Shown: positions 21,100 to 32,060, counted from the stretch's first letter. The stretch: DNA of 64,000 nucleotides from Dermanyssus gallinae (GCA_003439945.1 QVRM01002037.1:25001-89000); one strand, 5' to 3'. Numbers and translations: made by a program. The notes: a model not told the origin generated them from the letters alone.

Positions 21100-23571
21100 G
21101 TAACCCTCGATGTCCCTAGTCAATTGTTTAGCATCTTTGCGCTGTCGCTTCTTTTCGGCCGCTTCCTGGCGCGCCCTAGCCTCCTGCTCGGATGCTTCTC
21201 TCCGCTTCTATTCAACCTCTCGACGAACTTCTCGACATTTCTCTTACGAGCAGCCTCTTTCAGCTCCTCAAGTTTCTTTGCTAGCACTGGGCAGTTGCTT
21301 GACGAAGCCAAGTGCCCGTCGACCTTGCAGTTATAGCAATGCCCGGTTTCGCTAGTGCACGCACTAAGGAGGTGCCCGACGTCGCCACACCGGTAACAGC
21401 GTCGGCCTTGCGCTCTTCTCCTCCTGACAGTCTTTAGCCATGTGGCCTTGCTTCTGGCAGTTAAAGCATATTGGTACGCTAAACCAATCCTTTGCCCGAC
21501 ACGTAGTGTTGCCGATCTGCGGGTGCTTCTTATCGAGTAGTCTTTTTGCCGCCGCAGTCGGGAGAACGACCAACACTGATATCGCCCTGTCCTACCGGAC
21601 CGCGGGTCTTCTGTGCGCATGCGCATATCTGCCGGCCCGCTGAGCTCTCGCTGGATCGTTTTTTCGATGCTGTCGCTGTCCGCAAACGGGTCCACGTCTC
21701 GCAGTACGATCGTCTCTGGCGGTCCCCCAGAGTCTCGGCAATCAACCTTTGTGTTGATCGATCGTGCTAGCGTCCCACCAAATGTGCCTGTTGATGCCTT
21801 CGTGCCGGTCACCCTCGAAAGAACGTCCCCACTTTCGGTCGTGGCTAGTCCTCCGCGCGCGGCCAATATGACGCCCGCCGCTCTGAGGTCTGCATTTTTC
21901 GCACGCTTATGAGCGTTTCAGCTGCAGTTTTACCCTCAATCTTCCTTACCCGAACTGTGGTATGGGCTGCCCACGTCTAGTCTGAGACGTTTGCCTCTTT
22001 TGGTGAGCTTCGATCCGCGGACGGTGTTCTAACAATGAGTTCGACATCACAGTCGAGTACCCTACAGCATGCCTCAAGGATCTGAGGAATCGTGTAGTCT
22101 TCCAGCTTCTCGGTCACAGCCACACCTGGTGCCTCCTCCCGCCTATCTACATTAAGGGTATGCTGGAGTCTACCAAAGAGCCTAATTAAGTCGGCCGAGG
22201 TCGCCTCCAAGGGGACCCGGCCACTAGCGTTCGTGACGCCTCGGGGGGACTCTGGTGTATTCCCTCCGTCTCCTCTTCTTCGTCTATCTCGCCGTCGCCG
22301 ACGACCTCAAAGTGGCCTTTGCATCTAAGTGCCGCCACCTTTCCTGGTTTAAGGTCGGTTAGCGCTGCCGCCCCGGAAACTGAGGAAGCACATGTTCGAT
22401 GAGTCCTCTGTCTCTCTCCAATCCCTTCATCAGAATGAGTCCTCGCGCTTCTCGAGGGCTCCCAATCCCCCTATGGGTTAGCTTCACCCTTTTGAAGCAT
22501 CTCTCTGGCCATCTCTTTAACACTATGCGTGCCGTCTCCTCAATGTCGTTGTTTCGGGTTGCCGCTTCCAAGGCCGTGTCAATCGTTGCAGCTGTCTCGG
22601 CGTCTCTCGCCTCGATCTGCTCCTTATCGAGCTTCTGATTACATTTCGAACACAATGAGTTTCCGTGCAGCTCAAGCACCCTGTTCACCCCAGCAAGCGT
22701 TCGGACTTCTTCCTCGAACTCGGCCTTAGCCTTTCGTAAGGCGTCTGCCTCATTGCTGCCAGAAGCCTGCGTAAAAGTCCGCCTGAGTTCTGCTAACTCG
22801 ATCTCGAGTGACTCCACGCGCTTTTTTTTCGGTTTCGAGCTTTCCCATGCCACTCACGGTCTCTCAGTTTGGAAAAACGCTTGTGTTTTATGGAAAACTT
22901 ACCTAACTCCTCAACGGCGTCCATGATGAACATCTGGGTCTGCGGGTATCGCACGATTAGTTGACTCAACACCTTTGACCAGGTGCGCATCCGCTCGGCC
23001 GCTCCGTCTGCGTCTTTAGGCTCAATTATTTTCATTGGCCAAGCCTTTACAGGCAACTCAGGCACGGTTCTGACCCCGCCATTAGTCTTTGACTAAAGGT
23101 AATCTAGCCATGGTCCGTTATCCTCTAAACCCCCATCGTTCTCGTCACCCTCATCATCACTCGCGTCTGCAGGTGTTTCAGTCTTTCGTCTTCGCTTCGG
23201 GGTTTGTTTCGACGTCTTTTTCGAGTTCTTCCCGCTCTTCCCATTTCCTTCTCGTTTTCTCTTTTGTTGTCCATTGTTTGTTTTCCCGCACAGTTTTGGT
23301 CTCCCTTCACCACTACCTGCGTATTTACATTCTCCCCGTCGTCATCCTCTGAGCTGGGGGTGTGTTTGAACTCTCCCCCCAGAGCTCTCCTCGGTTGGCT
23401 CTCTTCCATTCTTCCCCCGGTTGGCTCTGTCGTTCCCGTTATTTCGCCTTCATTCCCTTGCGTTGGCGTCCTTTGCGTCAGCCCCGGTGGGGCGAATATC
23501 GCCGGCATTTTTTGCCTGTTGTCCCCACCCTGATAACTCATCGTGTTTGGCGCAATGTCAAGGTCGCTCAA
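21100..23571 (-). pseudogene. R1-type LINE ORF1 (gag-like), broken into several frames
   Basis: Minus-strand pieces, 5' to 3': 23571-23125 (charged, Lys/Arg-rich N terminus), 23065-22793, 22853-22359 (coiled-coil-like Glu/Lys-rich region with LCSKCNQKL), 22210-21977, and 21866-21120. The last contains consecutive zinc knuckles, FNCQKQGHMAKDC in one frame and CYRCGDVGHLLSAC then CYNCKVDGHLASSSNC in another. ORF1 proteins of R1 elements package the RNA and have exactly such CCHC knuckles near the C terminus. Frame changes show that this copy is dead. ORF2 begins about 120 bp downstream. Confidence 0.75.
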
Positions 23572-24159
23572 ACCCTACGCCCTAATGTGCCTTTGCCGTC
23601 GGTATCTCCTGACCAAATCCCAGTTTCGTGGACCAAGCAGGAGACTTCCTGGAGCGTCTGACCTAACGGATACCTATATAAGGTGGGACCGTTGTCGTGT
23701 TGCAGTTTCAACACTGGTCGCAGGAGGCCAGCAGAGGGCGCAATTAATTCCTGGAAGCACCGCCCATTGGGCGAGGACACTCACCTACTGAAGCGCCACC
23801 TAGTGGTTGGAATCCCACCTTGCCTGCGTCACTCGTCTCTTAGCCTCGGAGGTCGGCGGACGCACCAGCGACACCGTCCTTTAGTTGTGCAGCCGTTAGA
23901 AATCTAAATTTGAAGAAGGTGGTTTCGCTTTGCTTCACTCTACCGAAAAGGTTTTGTTTAAACTTCGCAGCACCCTGGCTCCTTACCTCTCCGTCTCACG
24001 GCCACGCACAACACACCAAAATGGTCACTGAGTTTCACACATCACTATGGTATGACACTCTCTAGGTTTACCGGTCTGTATTCAAACAAGCATGCGTAAA
24101 CCCTCGGAGCTCCGTAAACACACGCCTGCATTCTTTGGCGCCCAACTAGAAACACTAGC
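23572..24159 (-). promoter_or_regulatory. 5' flank of the R1-type element with two CTCF-like motifs
   Basis: GGCCAGCAGAGGGCGC at 23726-23741 (plus) and GCGCCACCTAGTGG at 23793-23806 (the motif is on minus) each match the 14-base CTCF core CCASYAGRKGGCRS perfectly. Whether this is the element's 5' UTR or older flanking DNA cannot be settled here. From 23900 on I see nothing else. Confidence 0.35.
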
Positions 24160-24555
24160 TCTCATCGTATTTATTTTACTCATATTGAGTATGCATATAA
24201 CATAATTATACAATTATACATTCAGCTGCTCGCGGCATGTTACTCGAGAGAGGCAGTGCAGTGATCTCTCCGCAAGGGCCAGGCAGGCAGACGCATGAAA
24301 CTTCGTACACACCTTAGAGCCAGTCGACAGACGCACTCTGTGTAGTCTTCGTGGAAGCTCGTATTCGAACAAACCAGGTGATGATAGCCATGAACTATGT
24401 ATCTGGTACGTAGCGACTGTCACATGCAAGACCAGACCAGAGGTAAGAGGCCCTGAAAATATCCAATCTCCGACCTCTCGTCGGGCTTGTTCAACTTTAT
24501 TTTCCCATTCCGAAATAAAGCTCTCGAATGGTACTGTACGCGGCGTCTTCAACCT
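24160..24555 (-). pseudogene. Family A LINE tail, minus strand
   Basis: The minus-strand reading gives FESFISEWENKVEQA, then in another frame HGYHHLVCSNTSFHEDYTE followed by CVCRLALRC. This is the family A C-terminal block with its later Cys/His lost. The 3' end has ACTCAATATGAGT (24178-24190) followed by AAAATAAATACGATGAGA. It lies head to head with the plus-strand copy that follows. Confidence 0.7.
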
Positions 24556-25156
24556 CAATTATCTCAACAACTGGTGCACAGCCTGACATTAGGTACACAA
24601 AGCGGATCCTTGCCCGCATTGACAGGCAAAGTACTCGCTTCATGTACATTGTAAAACACCTTTCAAGCAAACCAAAGTTTGCTCGAGTGAGGTGAGCAAC
24701 ACTAGCTCTAATACTGTTTAACCTGAAGGTGACCTCGGTGGCATCACATTTATTTGGGAACACCTATCCGCTCAGCAGCTTAACGCTCTCGACACGGTGA
24801 AGGCAACGTTCCTTAAGAGAGTTTTGAGCCTCCCTAACAGGCTAACTTATAGTCTGTCGAGTACCACGCCGTTCATCGAGGACCTGGTAAACCGCTTTTA
24901 ACTTCCGACTACCGCGTCACTGCGAGACTTCCGTAGGCACAGGCAGGGAGTTTCATGAAGACTATACTACTCAGTGTATTTGTCGGTTCTGCTCGCAGCA
25001 ATGCGCTAAGTACCACGCGGTTGATTGTCCGGCACTGCAACAAAGATCTTTACGCTTCTTCTCTCGGTGGAACGGCAGGACAACAAATACTTATGTTTAT
25101 TAATAACATAAACTATTTTGTACATACTCTATTTGAGTGAAATAAATATGATTGAT
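24556..25156 (+). pseudogene. Family A LINE tail, plus strand
   Basis: Plus-strand readings: RILARIDRQSTRFMYIVKHL, FIWEHLSAQQLNALDTVKAT, LKRVLSLPN, and the C-terminal block FHEDYTTQCICRFCSQQC then AKYHAVDCPAL. It ends in ACTCTATTTGAGT (25126-25138) and an 18-nt tail beginning GAAATAAATATGATT. A GATT-type simple repeat follows. Several frameshifts are present. Confidence 0.75.
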
Positions 25157-25444
25157 TGATTGTAATGTAGTGTAATCAACAATAGCGAAAGGTGATGTAA
25201 TAATAAATAATAATAATAATAATAATAACTCATAGACTAGAGGAGAATCTGAACAACGACAGTGGAACAAACTAATTCACAATTTCAAACAATTGACGGA
25301 CGAATGAGGCTCTTGAAATCACGTATACGTCAACCCTTACTGGGAAATCAGCGTCACCACAATGCGTCTGTTCTTCTCCTGCTACGCCGCACAGCACGTA
25401 CCGATAAACAAGACCAGATCGTTAACCAATATCAACAGCGACGA

Positions 25445-26340
25445 CGAAATGCACTTATTTTAAGGTTTGGTAGAACTCGGCAAGAAAATTTTGCCCAATG
25501 GAAGGAGGAGGCGAAGAATGAAATTTATAAAGTAGTTTGCCTTTTTTCTCCTACATAGTTTTGCAAATTCTACGTTTGCGGGAGAACCAGTCAACGCCCG
25601 AAGGAACCGATTACACCGGCGTGTTCGGCGGAAATTCTGAAGACATGCCACTAGCTTGCATAGTCAAAAACGAATAGCCAGATTAAGGAAAGTCATGAAA
25701 AGTCGATATGTTGTTATGTCTAACGTTAACGCTTTTACGTGCAAAATCGTAATTTTTTATTACGACTGAAAATATACGTTCAAAATACCTCTCTCAGGCA
25801 ATATCAAATTTAATACCCACCATTTTCGTACCAACATGATGGTGCTGCGTTCCGTAGTTGCAAAGTAACTAATAACTAACATAATTGAACGATTTTTTTA
25901 AACAAAATGTAGGTACAAACATTGTAGGTATTAAATTTACTACTGCCTGAAAGGGCCTCTTTTACGTACATTTTTGGTCGTAATTAAAACAAATTACGAT
26001 TTTGCATGTAAAAGCGTTTGCGTAAGACATAACCCCATAATGATTTTTATGACTTTCCTTAATCTGGCTATTCGCCTTTTGCTACGTAAACTAGTAAAGC
26101 GTGTTCGTGTGTGAATTTTCCGCCAAACACGTCGGTATAATCGGTTCCTTCATGCGTTGACTGGTTTTCTCGCAAATGTAGATTTCGCACAACTATGTAG
26201 GAGAAGAAAAGGCATAATAACTACTTTTATAAATTTCACTCTCTCTCCAAAACAAAACGTCTCTACCCCCTCCTTTCAACGGGAAAAATTGTTTTCTTGC
26301 CGAGTTCTACCAAACCTTAAAATAGGTATACATTGTTACG
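25445..26340. mobile_element. Long foldback element (about 0.9 kb)
   Basis: Two arms of about 400 bp are inverted copies. The left begins near TATTTTAAGGTTTGGTAGAA (from 25457) and the right ends with its complement (to 26324), followed by a weaker matched stretch to about 26340. Arms also share TAATCTGGCTATTCG, CGTAATTT...ATTACGA and a TTTAATACC...GGTATTAAA stretch. The centre lies near 25880. It has no coding capacity, so any mobility must depend on another element's transposase. A short relative is at 9555, and a possible scrap of an arm is at 36460-36545. Confidence 0.8.
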
Positions 26341-26358
26341 AATGGCCATTTATATATA

Positions 26359-27655
26359 CAGGTAGTTCAACAACTTCTTAAAATGAAAACCAAGAATTTT
26401 CCAAATCTTGTTTTTAATTTTTTCATATTCGATATACTCCCCGAGAAGCTTAATACACTTTTCCTACCAAGATTTCAGAGCATTTATACCTCTTGAGTAG
26501 AATTCCGCGTCTTTAGACTGAAAATAGGCATTGACAGCAGCCTTAACCTCTTTATTGCTGGAAAAACGCTTTCCACCGAGATTATTCTTCAAATGTCCGA
26601 AGAGGAAATAGTAAAAGAGAGAGCCAGGTTTGGAGAATAGGAAGGTTGTTCAATAAGTTCGAACCTCAGTTGGGCCAGTTTTGTCGATGCTTGTCGCGAC
26701 TTGTGTGCAGGAGCATTGTCCTGGTGAAACAGGACAACCTTCTTCTGCAAAGCGGGCCGTTTCACGATGAGTTCTTGCTTCAGGCAGTCCAACAGTCTTG
26801 CATCATATTTTCCCGTGATCGTTTTACCGCTCTCAAGGTAGTCGACCAGAAATATTCCACGTTGGTCCCAAAAAACCGTAGCCATCATCTTTCCGGCCGA
26901 TGCCGTTGTCCGCACCCTCTTTGGAGCTCCTTCACCAGGTGCGCACCATTGGCAAGATGCTTCTTGGGTCTTGGGAGTGTAGCGATGTAGCTTCCATCGA
27001 CGGTCACGAATCTGCGCCAAAAATCCGACGGATTTTTCGACATCTTGGCCAAATTTCGCTGTGAAGCGGAGACACGCGCGTCTTTTTGGCCTTGGTTAAG
27101 CAAATGCGGCACCTATTTTGCTCTGAGCTTTTTTATCTTCAAGTTATTGTGCAGGATGAAATGCACACTACCCAAACTGATCCCCAAGGCTTCCGCTATC
27201 TCCCTAATGTTCACTCGCTTATCTGCGGCAACGAATTCCGCATTTTTTCCACGTTTTCCTCATCAGTTGCCGTTTTTGGGCGTCCTGGGCGTAGTTCATC
27301 CTCGGTGCTCCTGCGACCTCTTTTTAACTCATTAATCCAGTTGAAAACAGTGGCAAAACATAGCGCAGAGTCACCGTACACCTCATCTAACTCAGTTTTT
27401 ACTTGGGCCGCATTCCAACCAATCCATCCATTTTGAAATACAAATGCTCGATGACCACTCGAAACTCTTTGTTCTCCATTTTTCATAATCACGCCGATAC
27501 ATTGCACGGGAAAGCGATCAAACGAAATCGCAACGGCCAATCACCATAATATTTTGACTGCTAGCAGTCGAAAAGTTGCCGTTTTCAATCGCGGTGAAAG
27601 TGCGCCAAAATTCGATTTCTAAAAAGCTCACTTTAAGAACCTGTTGAACTACCTG
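26359..27655 (-). mobile_element. Mariner transposon, 1297 bp with both TIRs and TA duplications
   Basis: The left end, CAGGTAGTTCAACAACTTCT, and the complement of the right end, CAGGTAGTTCAACAGGTTCT, form inverted repeats of about 28 bp. Both ends are flanked by TA (26357-26358 and 27656-27657), the mariner target duplication. About 1.3 kb is the normal length of a mariner. It abuts the foldback element's right arm within a (TA)n. The outer flanks are themselves TA-rich, so the duplication alone is weak evidence. The paired ends are strong. Confidence 0.95.
26420..27540 (-). pseudogene. Mariner transposase, frameshifted
   Basis: N-terminal region 27540-27211: a helix-turn-helix paired-type domain with VKTELDEVYGDSALCFATVF, WINELKRGRRSTEDE and RPGRPKTA. 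Catalytic region: FVTVDGSYIATL (first Asp; the usual Glu after it is Gly), TVFWDQRGIFLVDYL, then LFHQDNAPAHKS (second Asp near 26.69 kb) and SYSPNLAL. A frameshift falls exactly at the LAPSD/F box, so the third catalytic Asp is lost from the frame. Past it another frame reads YFLFGHLKNNLGGKRFSSNK and hits a stop near the C terminus. The enzyme would cut and paste the element at TA sites. This copy cannot. Confidence 0.9.
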
Positions 27656-27657
27656 TA

Positions 27658-28139
27658 TATATATACCCGTAATGCCATCATGCTCCGATACCGTTGACAA
27701 TGACATACATTGACTGTTTGTGCATTTTCGGAAATGTTTTAGAAGGTAATTTGCCTAATAGTGCCTCCATCCCAGAATGCGCACCGAACAGTATCACGTT
27801 TGGAATGAATTTTTGAAACGGGGTTGTTCAATTACTCAATTGACGGACTCTCTTCGCTGTACGTAGTCTGTAGGCTGGGGCTGTTGTCTCTAGGCTGAAT
27901 CAGCTGGACTTTGCGGACATACAAATGCAATTTTTGTGAGAATTCGCTGCATAGTGTCCTTTATGTTGCACTCCCGTTGTTGTTCCCGAACTCGCGGCCA
28001 CATTACTTTCACTTAATTTTTTTACTAATACCACTGTAAAGTATGGTGAGGGGTATTATTTAATGTTATGGTTACAGGGAAACGTGAATAACTAACTACA
28101 CTTGGGCTTGTGAAGAGTTCTACAGAGTCAAACTTATCC
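27658..28139. other. No gene recognised
   Basis: I see no motif, and no repeat shared with the rest of the window. Confidence 0.5.
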
Positions 28140-28694
28140 TCGAGAAAGCCCCTCATTGTGCCCATAATTGCTGCCGCATTGCCGCGCTGAACCGCCAGAG
28201 ATAGTCGCTGAAGTGGAAAGTCAAAAGCTCTTTTGTCCCCTATTGCCTGTTAGATTCGTATGCCAATTTTCTGTAGGAGCGACCATGCTTCAGGAGCAGG
28301 CCCCCCGAGTGTGTTTGTAGATGTTTGTTTTCCTCTGAGAGTAGGCCTGCGAGGTTCTCCAATCTTGTATCCGCAACCTCTTCTAAGACTGCAAGCCTGC
28401 AGGGCCACGGCCGGGCTGATATGCTGGACGGTACCCTCTGAGACGTGTAATAACGCGACGTAACCGCTGGCTGCTAGGTCTGCTGTAGAGCGGATTTCCA
28501 GACCTCCGAATCTTAGAGGGAGAGTGGCTTGAGCCCAGTTGTTGTCGCCTAAGTTTAGATTAAGGAGGTCGCTAAGGTTGGTCCTTAGGCTTTTGTCCAA
28601 CTCTCACAACAGATCCTGGTTCTCTCCAGCGTGCGTGCTGCGGAGGATACTAACGATTCTTGCTGAACCCAGAGATGACCTTAATAGGTGATAC

Positions 28695-29566
28695 TACTAC
28701 TAGTTACATTCATGGATGAGAAGGGCTTGAAGGTTAACTGGGGCAAGATAGTAGCTAGGAAATTCCGAAGGGGCGGCCGTATGGCCAGGGGTGACGTGAT
28801 CCAAGTCAGGGGAACAGAAATTAAATTTGTAAACAAATTTACATACCTAGGCATAACCTTGTCAACAAGCGGTAGCAGTTTTCGATTACACATCCAGGAG
28901 AGGGTCAGGAAGGCCACCATCGCAGCAGTGGCAATTAAATGGCCACATATGCTTTCAGTTCATGCAGCAATTGCTCTTTTCGGGATACAGATAGCACCCA
29001 TAGCCACATACGGCATTCCACTAATATGGGATAAGTTGGGAGTAGGCGAATTGCGTTTAATTGATGGGGTGAGGTTTTTCTTTTTAAAGAGGGTTTTTGC
29101 GCTTTCGAATACATGCAGGAATATAATTGTTCACGTCTTGGAGGGTGGCCCGCTGCTGACGGAAGAACTACAAAAACGATTTAATCTGAAGAAAACGTGC
29201 GCCTTTGAAGTTTATATGCGAAACTGGGAAACCAAAATTAGTGAGGTGGACATAGGTATTTATGGAACAGCAGCAATGACGAGCACTGAATGGCGGTGTA
29301 GCGGTGTAATAGATCGACATCTAACAACGGCCTTTGCTGCTCACGGATTTCATCACGTTCTGTGCAACGTGGAGGGTTTTCATGAACCACAGGATGAATG
29401 TCAATGCAAACAATGCTGGAGCAAATGTGATCGATACCACGCCGCGGTATGCCCGGCGGTTAGGTCTATAGCAGAACTAGCAAAACGCTAGATTGTTGGC
29501 GTCTCGAAACATTTTGATGTAACATAAACACATTTACCCAGTTTGGGTGTTAATAAAACAAATATG
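28695..29566 (+). mobile_element. Family A LINE, 872-bp 5'-truncated copy with 12-bp TSD
   Basis: It is bounded by AATAGGTGATAC at 28683-28694 and 29567-29578. The frame is open to 29491 and covers the end of the RT and the tail: EKGLKVNWGK, KFTYLGITLSTSGSSF, IQIAPIATYGIPLIW, and the Cys/His block AAHGFHHVLCNVEGFH then CQCKQCWSKCDRYHAAVC. The YADD box lies upstream of the truncation. The 3' end has ACCCAGTTTGGGT (29536-29548) and then exactly 18 nt, GTTAATAAAACAAATATG. The long undamaged frame suggests a relatively recent insertion. Confidence 0.9.
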
Positions 29567-29635
29567 AATAGGTGATACGCGCTGTGAGGACTGAGCAAGT
29601 TTAGGCGGGTTAGACAAGAGCGAATGCTCTCTATC

Positions 29636-29898
29636 GCCACGTATACACCAGGTACATAGTGCATGGTTATCACTACCTGGTATGTTCAAACGCAACCTTT
29701 CACGAGGAGTACGAGTTGTGCACCTGCCGGTTCTGCCTGCAGAGATGTGCCAAGTACCATGCAGTGGAATGCACAGCGCTGGACCGAAAATCGCTGCACT
29801 ACTTCTCTCGTCGGAAGCGTGAAGAAGATAGAGCTTCATGAGGAAACATTTTTGAAATGTATATTATACTCAATTTGAGTGAAATAAACATAATTGTA
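29636..29898 (+). mobile_element. Family A LINE, 263-bp 5'-truncated copy with 13-bp TSD
   Basis: It is bounded by AATGCTCTCTATC at 29623-29635 and 29899-29911. The frame to 29841 encodes only the C-terminal block: HGYHYLVCSNATFHEEYE, then CTCRFCLQRCAKYHAVEC. The 3' end has ACTCAATTTGAGT (29868-29880) followed by exactly 18 nt, GAAATAAACATAATTGTA, before the duplication. It sits in the same host LINE as the copy at 28695. Confidence 0.9.
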
Positions 29899-30249
29899 AA
29901 TGCTCTCTATCCGACCTGCGAGTTCCCGACGAATGGCGGCCGACCCCACAGGGGACCCTAAAAGCGTCATGTCTGCTGCCTCGACGTGTTTGCACCCGGC
30001 AAGGAATTTCTCAAAAGCGGGTAGGTTAGGCTGGCTCTTGTAAATAAGTTCGCACTTCTGGGGGTTCAGCTCAAGCCCACTTTTCAGACCGAAGTCAACA
30101 ACTCTCTTGATGTCTGCCTGTACCACTGATGTTTCTCCTCCGATGGTGCTATTCAGTCAATCAGTCGCACGCGATATCTGCTCCTAGTTTGACAGTGATT
30201 TTTGCGCCCTCGAGACCGATTCTGGTGGGGGCCCACGACTTAATCTGTG

Positions 30250-30600
30250 TTCCTCGATTCTGTCTGTGAGGTATGTGGTCCAACTAAGATTGTTCTGTTT
30301 TCGGGATGGGGTTCTGAGGACTATATGCGCGAACAGCAATTGGCGCAGATGCGCGTGTCGTTATTATGGTGCGCTAGAGAAAGTGTGTCGGCCAGCACCA
30401 CGGCAATTGCGAACCGGGCACATTTCGGGATGGCGTCAAGTCGTTTGTATGTCTTGGTGTACTTGGCGAGTTTGTCGTGTAGGTGGGTGTCATAGATGTC
30501 GTCGACGGGGTTGCTGACGGGGGGGGGGGACGTGCGAGTGAGTGTTCAATGTCTGAGTGTGCTGCCGTTTGATTCCTCTGGTTGTAAAGCTCTTTTGGCA
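30250..30600 (-). other. Low-complexity Pro/Thr/Ser frame, probably retroelement linker
   Basis: A minus-strand frame (30374-30610) rich in Pro, Ser and Thr, lying between the RT relic and the I-like gag. I recognise no domain. Confidence 0.25.
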
Positions 30601-30619
30601 ATGCGTGCAAGTAACCCTG

Positions 30620-32060
30620 TTGTAGAGGGCTCAGGCTCCCTGTACCCGACCGAGGCTGAATAGGTGGTCCGCCTGTGGGGGTGTTTTGGACCGACAGACT
30701 TCTTCACTTCAAAGGCTGATTACAGCCTGATGACTGGACCGAGAAGATTGGCAAGGTTGCGAAGTGCGCTGGGTGCTTGAGGGTCAAGGCCACTCAGAGT
30801 TTTTGCAGCGCTGGTAAGCCCTGCAAGGGGGTCCGCCTTCCGAGTGGAACGCGCCCTCAATGGCGACAAATCCATCCAGGTAGTGCCAGACGCTCGGCGA
30901 TATTCCACCTGGCGCGGGCGTACTGTGCGTCGGCGACTTGTGGGTTTCAATGCCTTCGGTAGGGCGAGCGTAATAGTCTTATCGGACGTTCCGTCCGAAC
31001 TGGGGACAACGATCTCACAAACCGCTGAGGAGTAGGAACGAGGAACGTTCTCAACTGTCTCGCACGGTGCCGGATTTGTCCAAATCTCTGGTTTTTCTAC
31101 AATATTGACCGTGGGGTAGTCTAACTGGACCTGGCAAAAGACTCGTGCACCGGTAATAATCTTGCTCGTTTCCCAAGCTATGGTATAAATCGAACACGAA
31201 GGGGACGCTGATCTGTGTGCACCTTCACAGCTTGCGCATTTTTGAGCATTTTTACAGTTCTTGACTAGAAGTTTGTTATTGCCGCAGTTCACACATGCCA
31301 CTTGACTGCTGCAAGAAGATGCTTGATGACCTAAAAAATGACATTTGAAGCACCTTGCAGGACGTGGTGGCTCGACTGTCCCCGCGTGAGTCAAGCCATG
31401 CACTGTGGCCGGCGGGGCTCCCTTGAATTTGAGCAGCGTCTTGTAGGGATAGCATCCTGTTGTGGACCGGGGCCTGCTCGTCTGCAAATGCGTTTGACTT
31501 CTATAACGCCGGCGGAGCTAGGTTCCTGCAGTATCTCTTCTTCCTGGAAGTCTAGGCTAACATGGCTGATGATACCCGAGATGTTGTCGATATTCCTTGA
31601 TGCCGCTTTGACTTGCAGCCCAGCTAGTTCAGTGATGTACATCAGTTTGCGTGCGTCCTCAAGCTCCTTATCGACGGTAGCCGAAACTTGTCCATTCTGT
31701 GCCGAGATGTTAGCGTCTGCCACTTTTAGATGTAGGTCCTTGCACATTCCTAATACGTTGCCTCCGGGCAATGGCTGCCGTCTTTAGCTACAGTGTAGCT
31801 AAAAGCTACACTGTAAATGTTTTTTTTTCTAATATTGCGCTGCTTGCCTTTATTGACAACCTCCTTGAAGGCCCAACCTTCTTCTGGCAGTTTCTGAGGT
31901 GCCACATCGGTGTTGATAGCGGCCTGCACTGCGTCTTGGGTAGCGCTACTCGGTCTCGCACATGTCACACCGAGTTGTCGCAGGGCTTTCCCTATTGTCC
32001 GTAGACACTGTTTCGCCATCACTTTCGCACATGGGCGATGCGGTCACCTCTGCAGTAGCA
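30620..32060 (-). pseudogene. I-like LINE ORF1 (gag) with three zinc knuckles
   Basis: Minus-strand frames 32022-31750, 31771-31391 and 31487-30720 follow each other. The middle one has QVKAASRNIDNISGIISHVS and FQEEEILQEPSSAGVIEVKR, matching the gag region before the knuckles in I/Jockey-type elements. The last one has FKGAPPATVHGL, then CFKCHFLGHQASSC, CVNCGNNKLLVKNC (His replaced) and CASCEGAHRSASPSC. It then runs into a basic C-terminal region to a stop at 30720. The protein would bind the element's RNA. The matching ORF2 is missing, as the next DNA on that strand is the unrelated split LINE. Confidence 0.7.
31789..31815. repeat. 12-bp perfect hairpin
   Basis: TACAGTGTAGCT (31789-31800), loop AAA, AGCTACACTGTA (31804-31815). 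It lies within the N-terminal part of the I-like gag. Confidence 0.9.

Larger units (their letters stand above)
28140..30245 (-). pseudogene. Restriction-like-endonuclease-type LINE, RT C-terminal half, split by two nested insertions
   Basis: Minus-strand reading, skipping inserts: STIGGETSVVQADIKRVVDF and GLELNPQKCELIY (after a decayed YxDD), LLGSPVGSAAIRRELAGRIE, [family A insert 29636-29898], SCLTRLNLLSPHSAYHL, [family A insert 28695-29566], LRSSLGSARIVSILRS, LPLRFGGLEIRSTADLAAS, and the terminal LQRLSLAVQRGNAAAIMGT in another frame. Taking out each insert plus one TSD copy restores the reading across both junctions. Compared with the copy at 50.2-51.9 kb, the CCHC and nuclease region is deleted between about 28250 and 28200. 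The clade name is not assigned. R2/Hero-like architecture is inferred from the better copy. Confidence 0.75.

Noticed and set aside
21110..21912. Plus-strand open frames opposite the R1-type ORF1
   Set aside because: Shadows of the GC-rich minus-strand gag. No domains of their own.
24160..25156. Twin-priming inversion of one LINE
   Set aside because: Both the minus and plus parts have their own C-terminal block and 3' hairpin, so they are two insertions, not one inverted copy.
26646..27436. Plus-strand open frames over the mariner
   Set aside because: Antisense shadows of the transposase.
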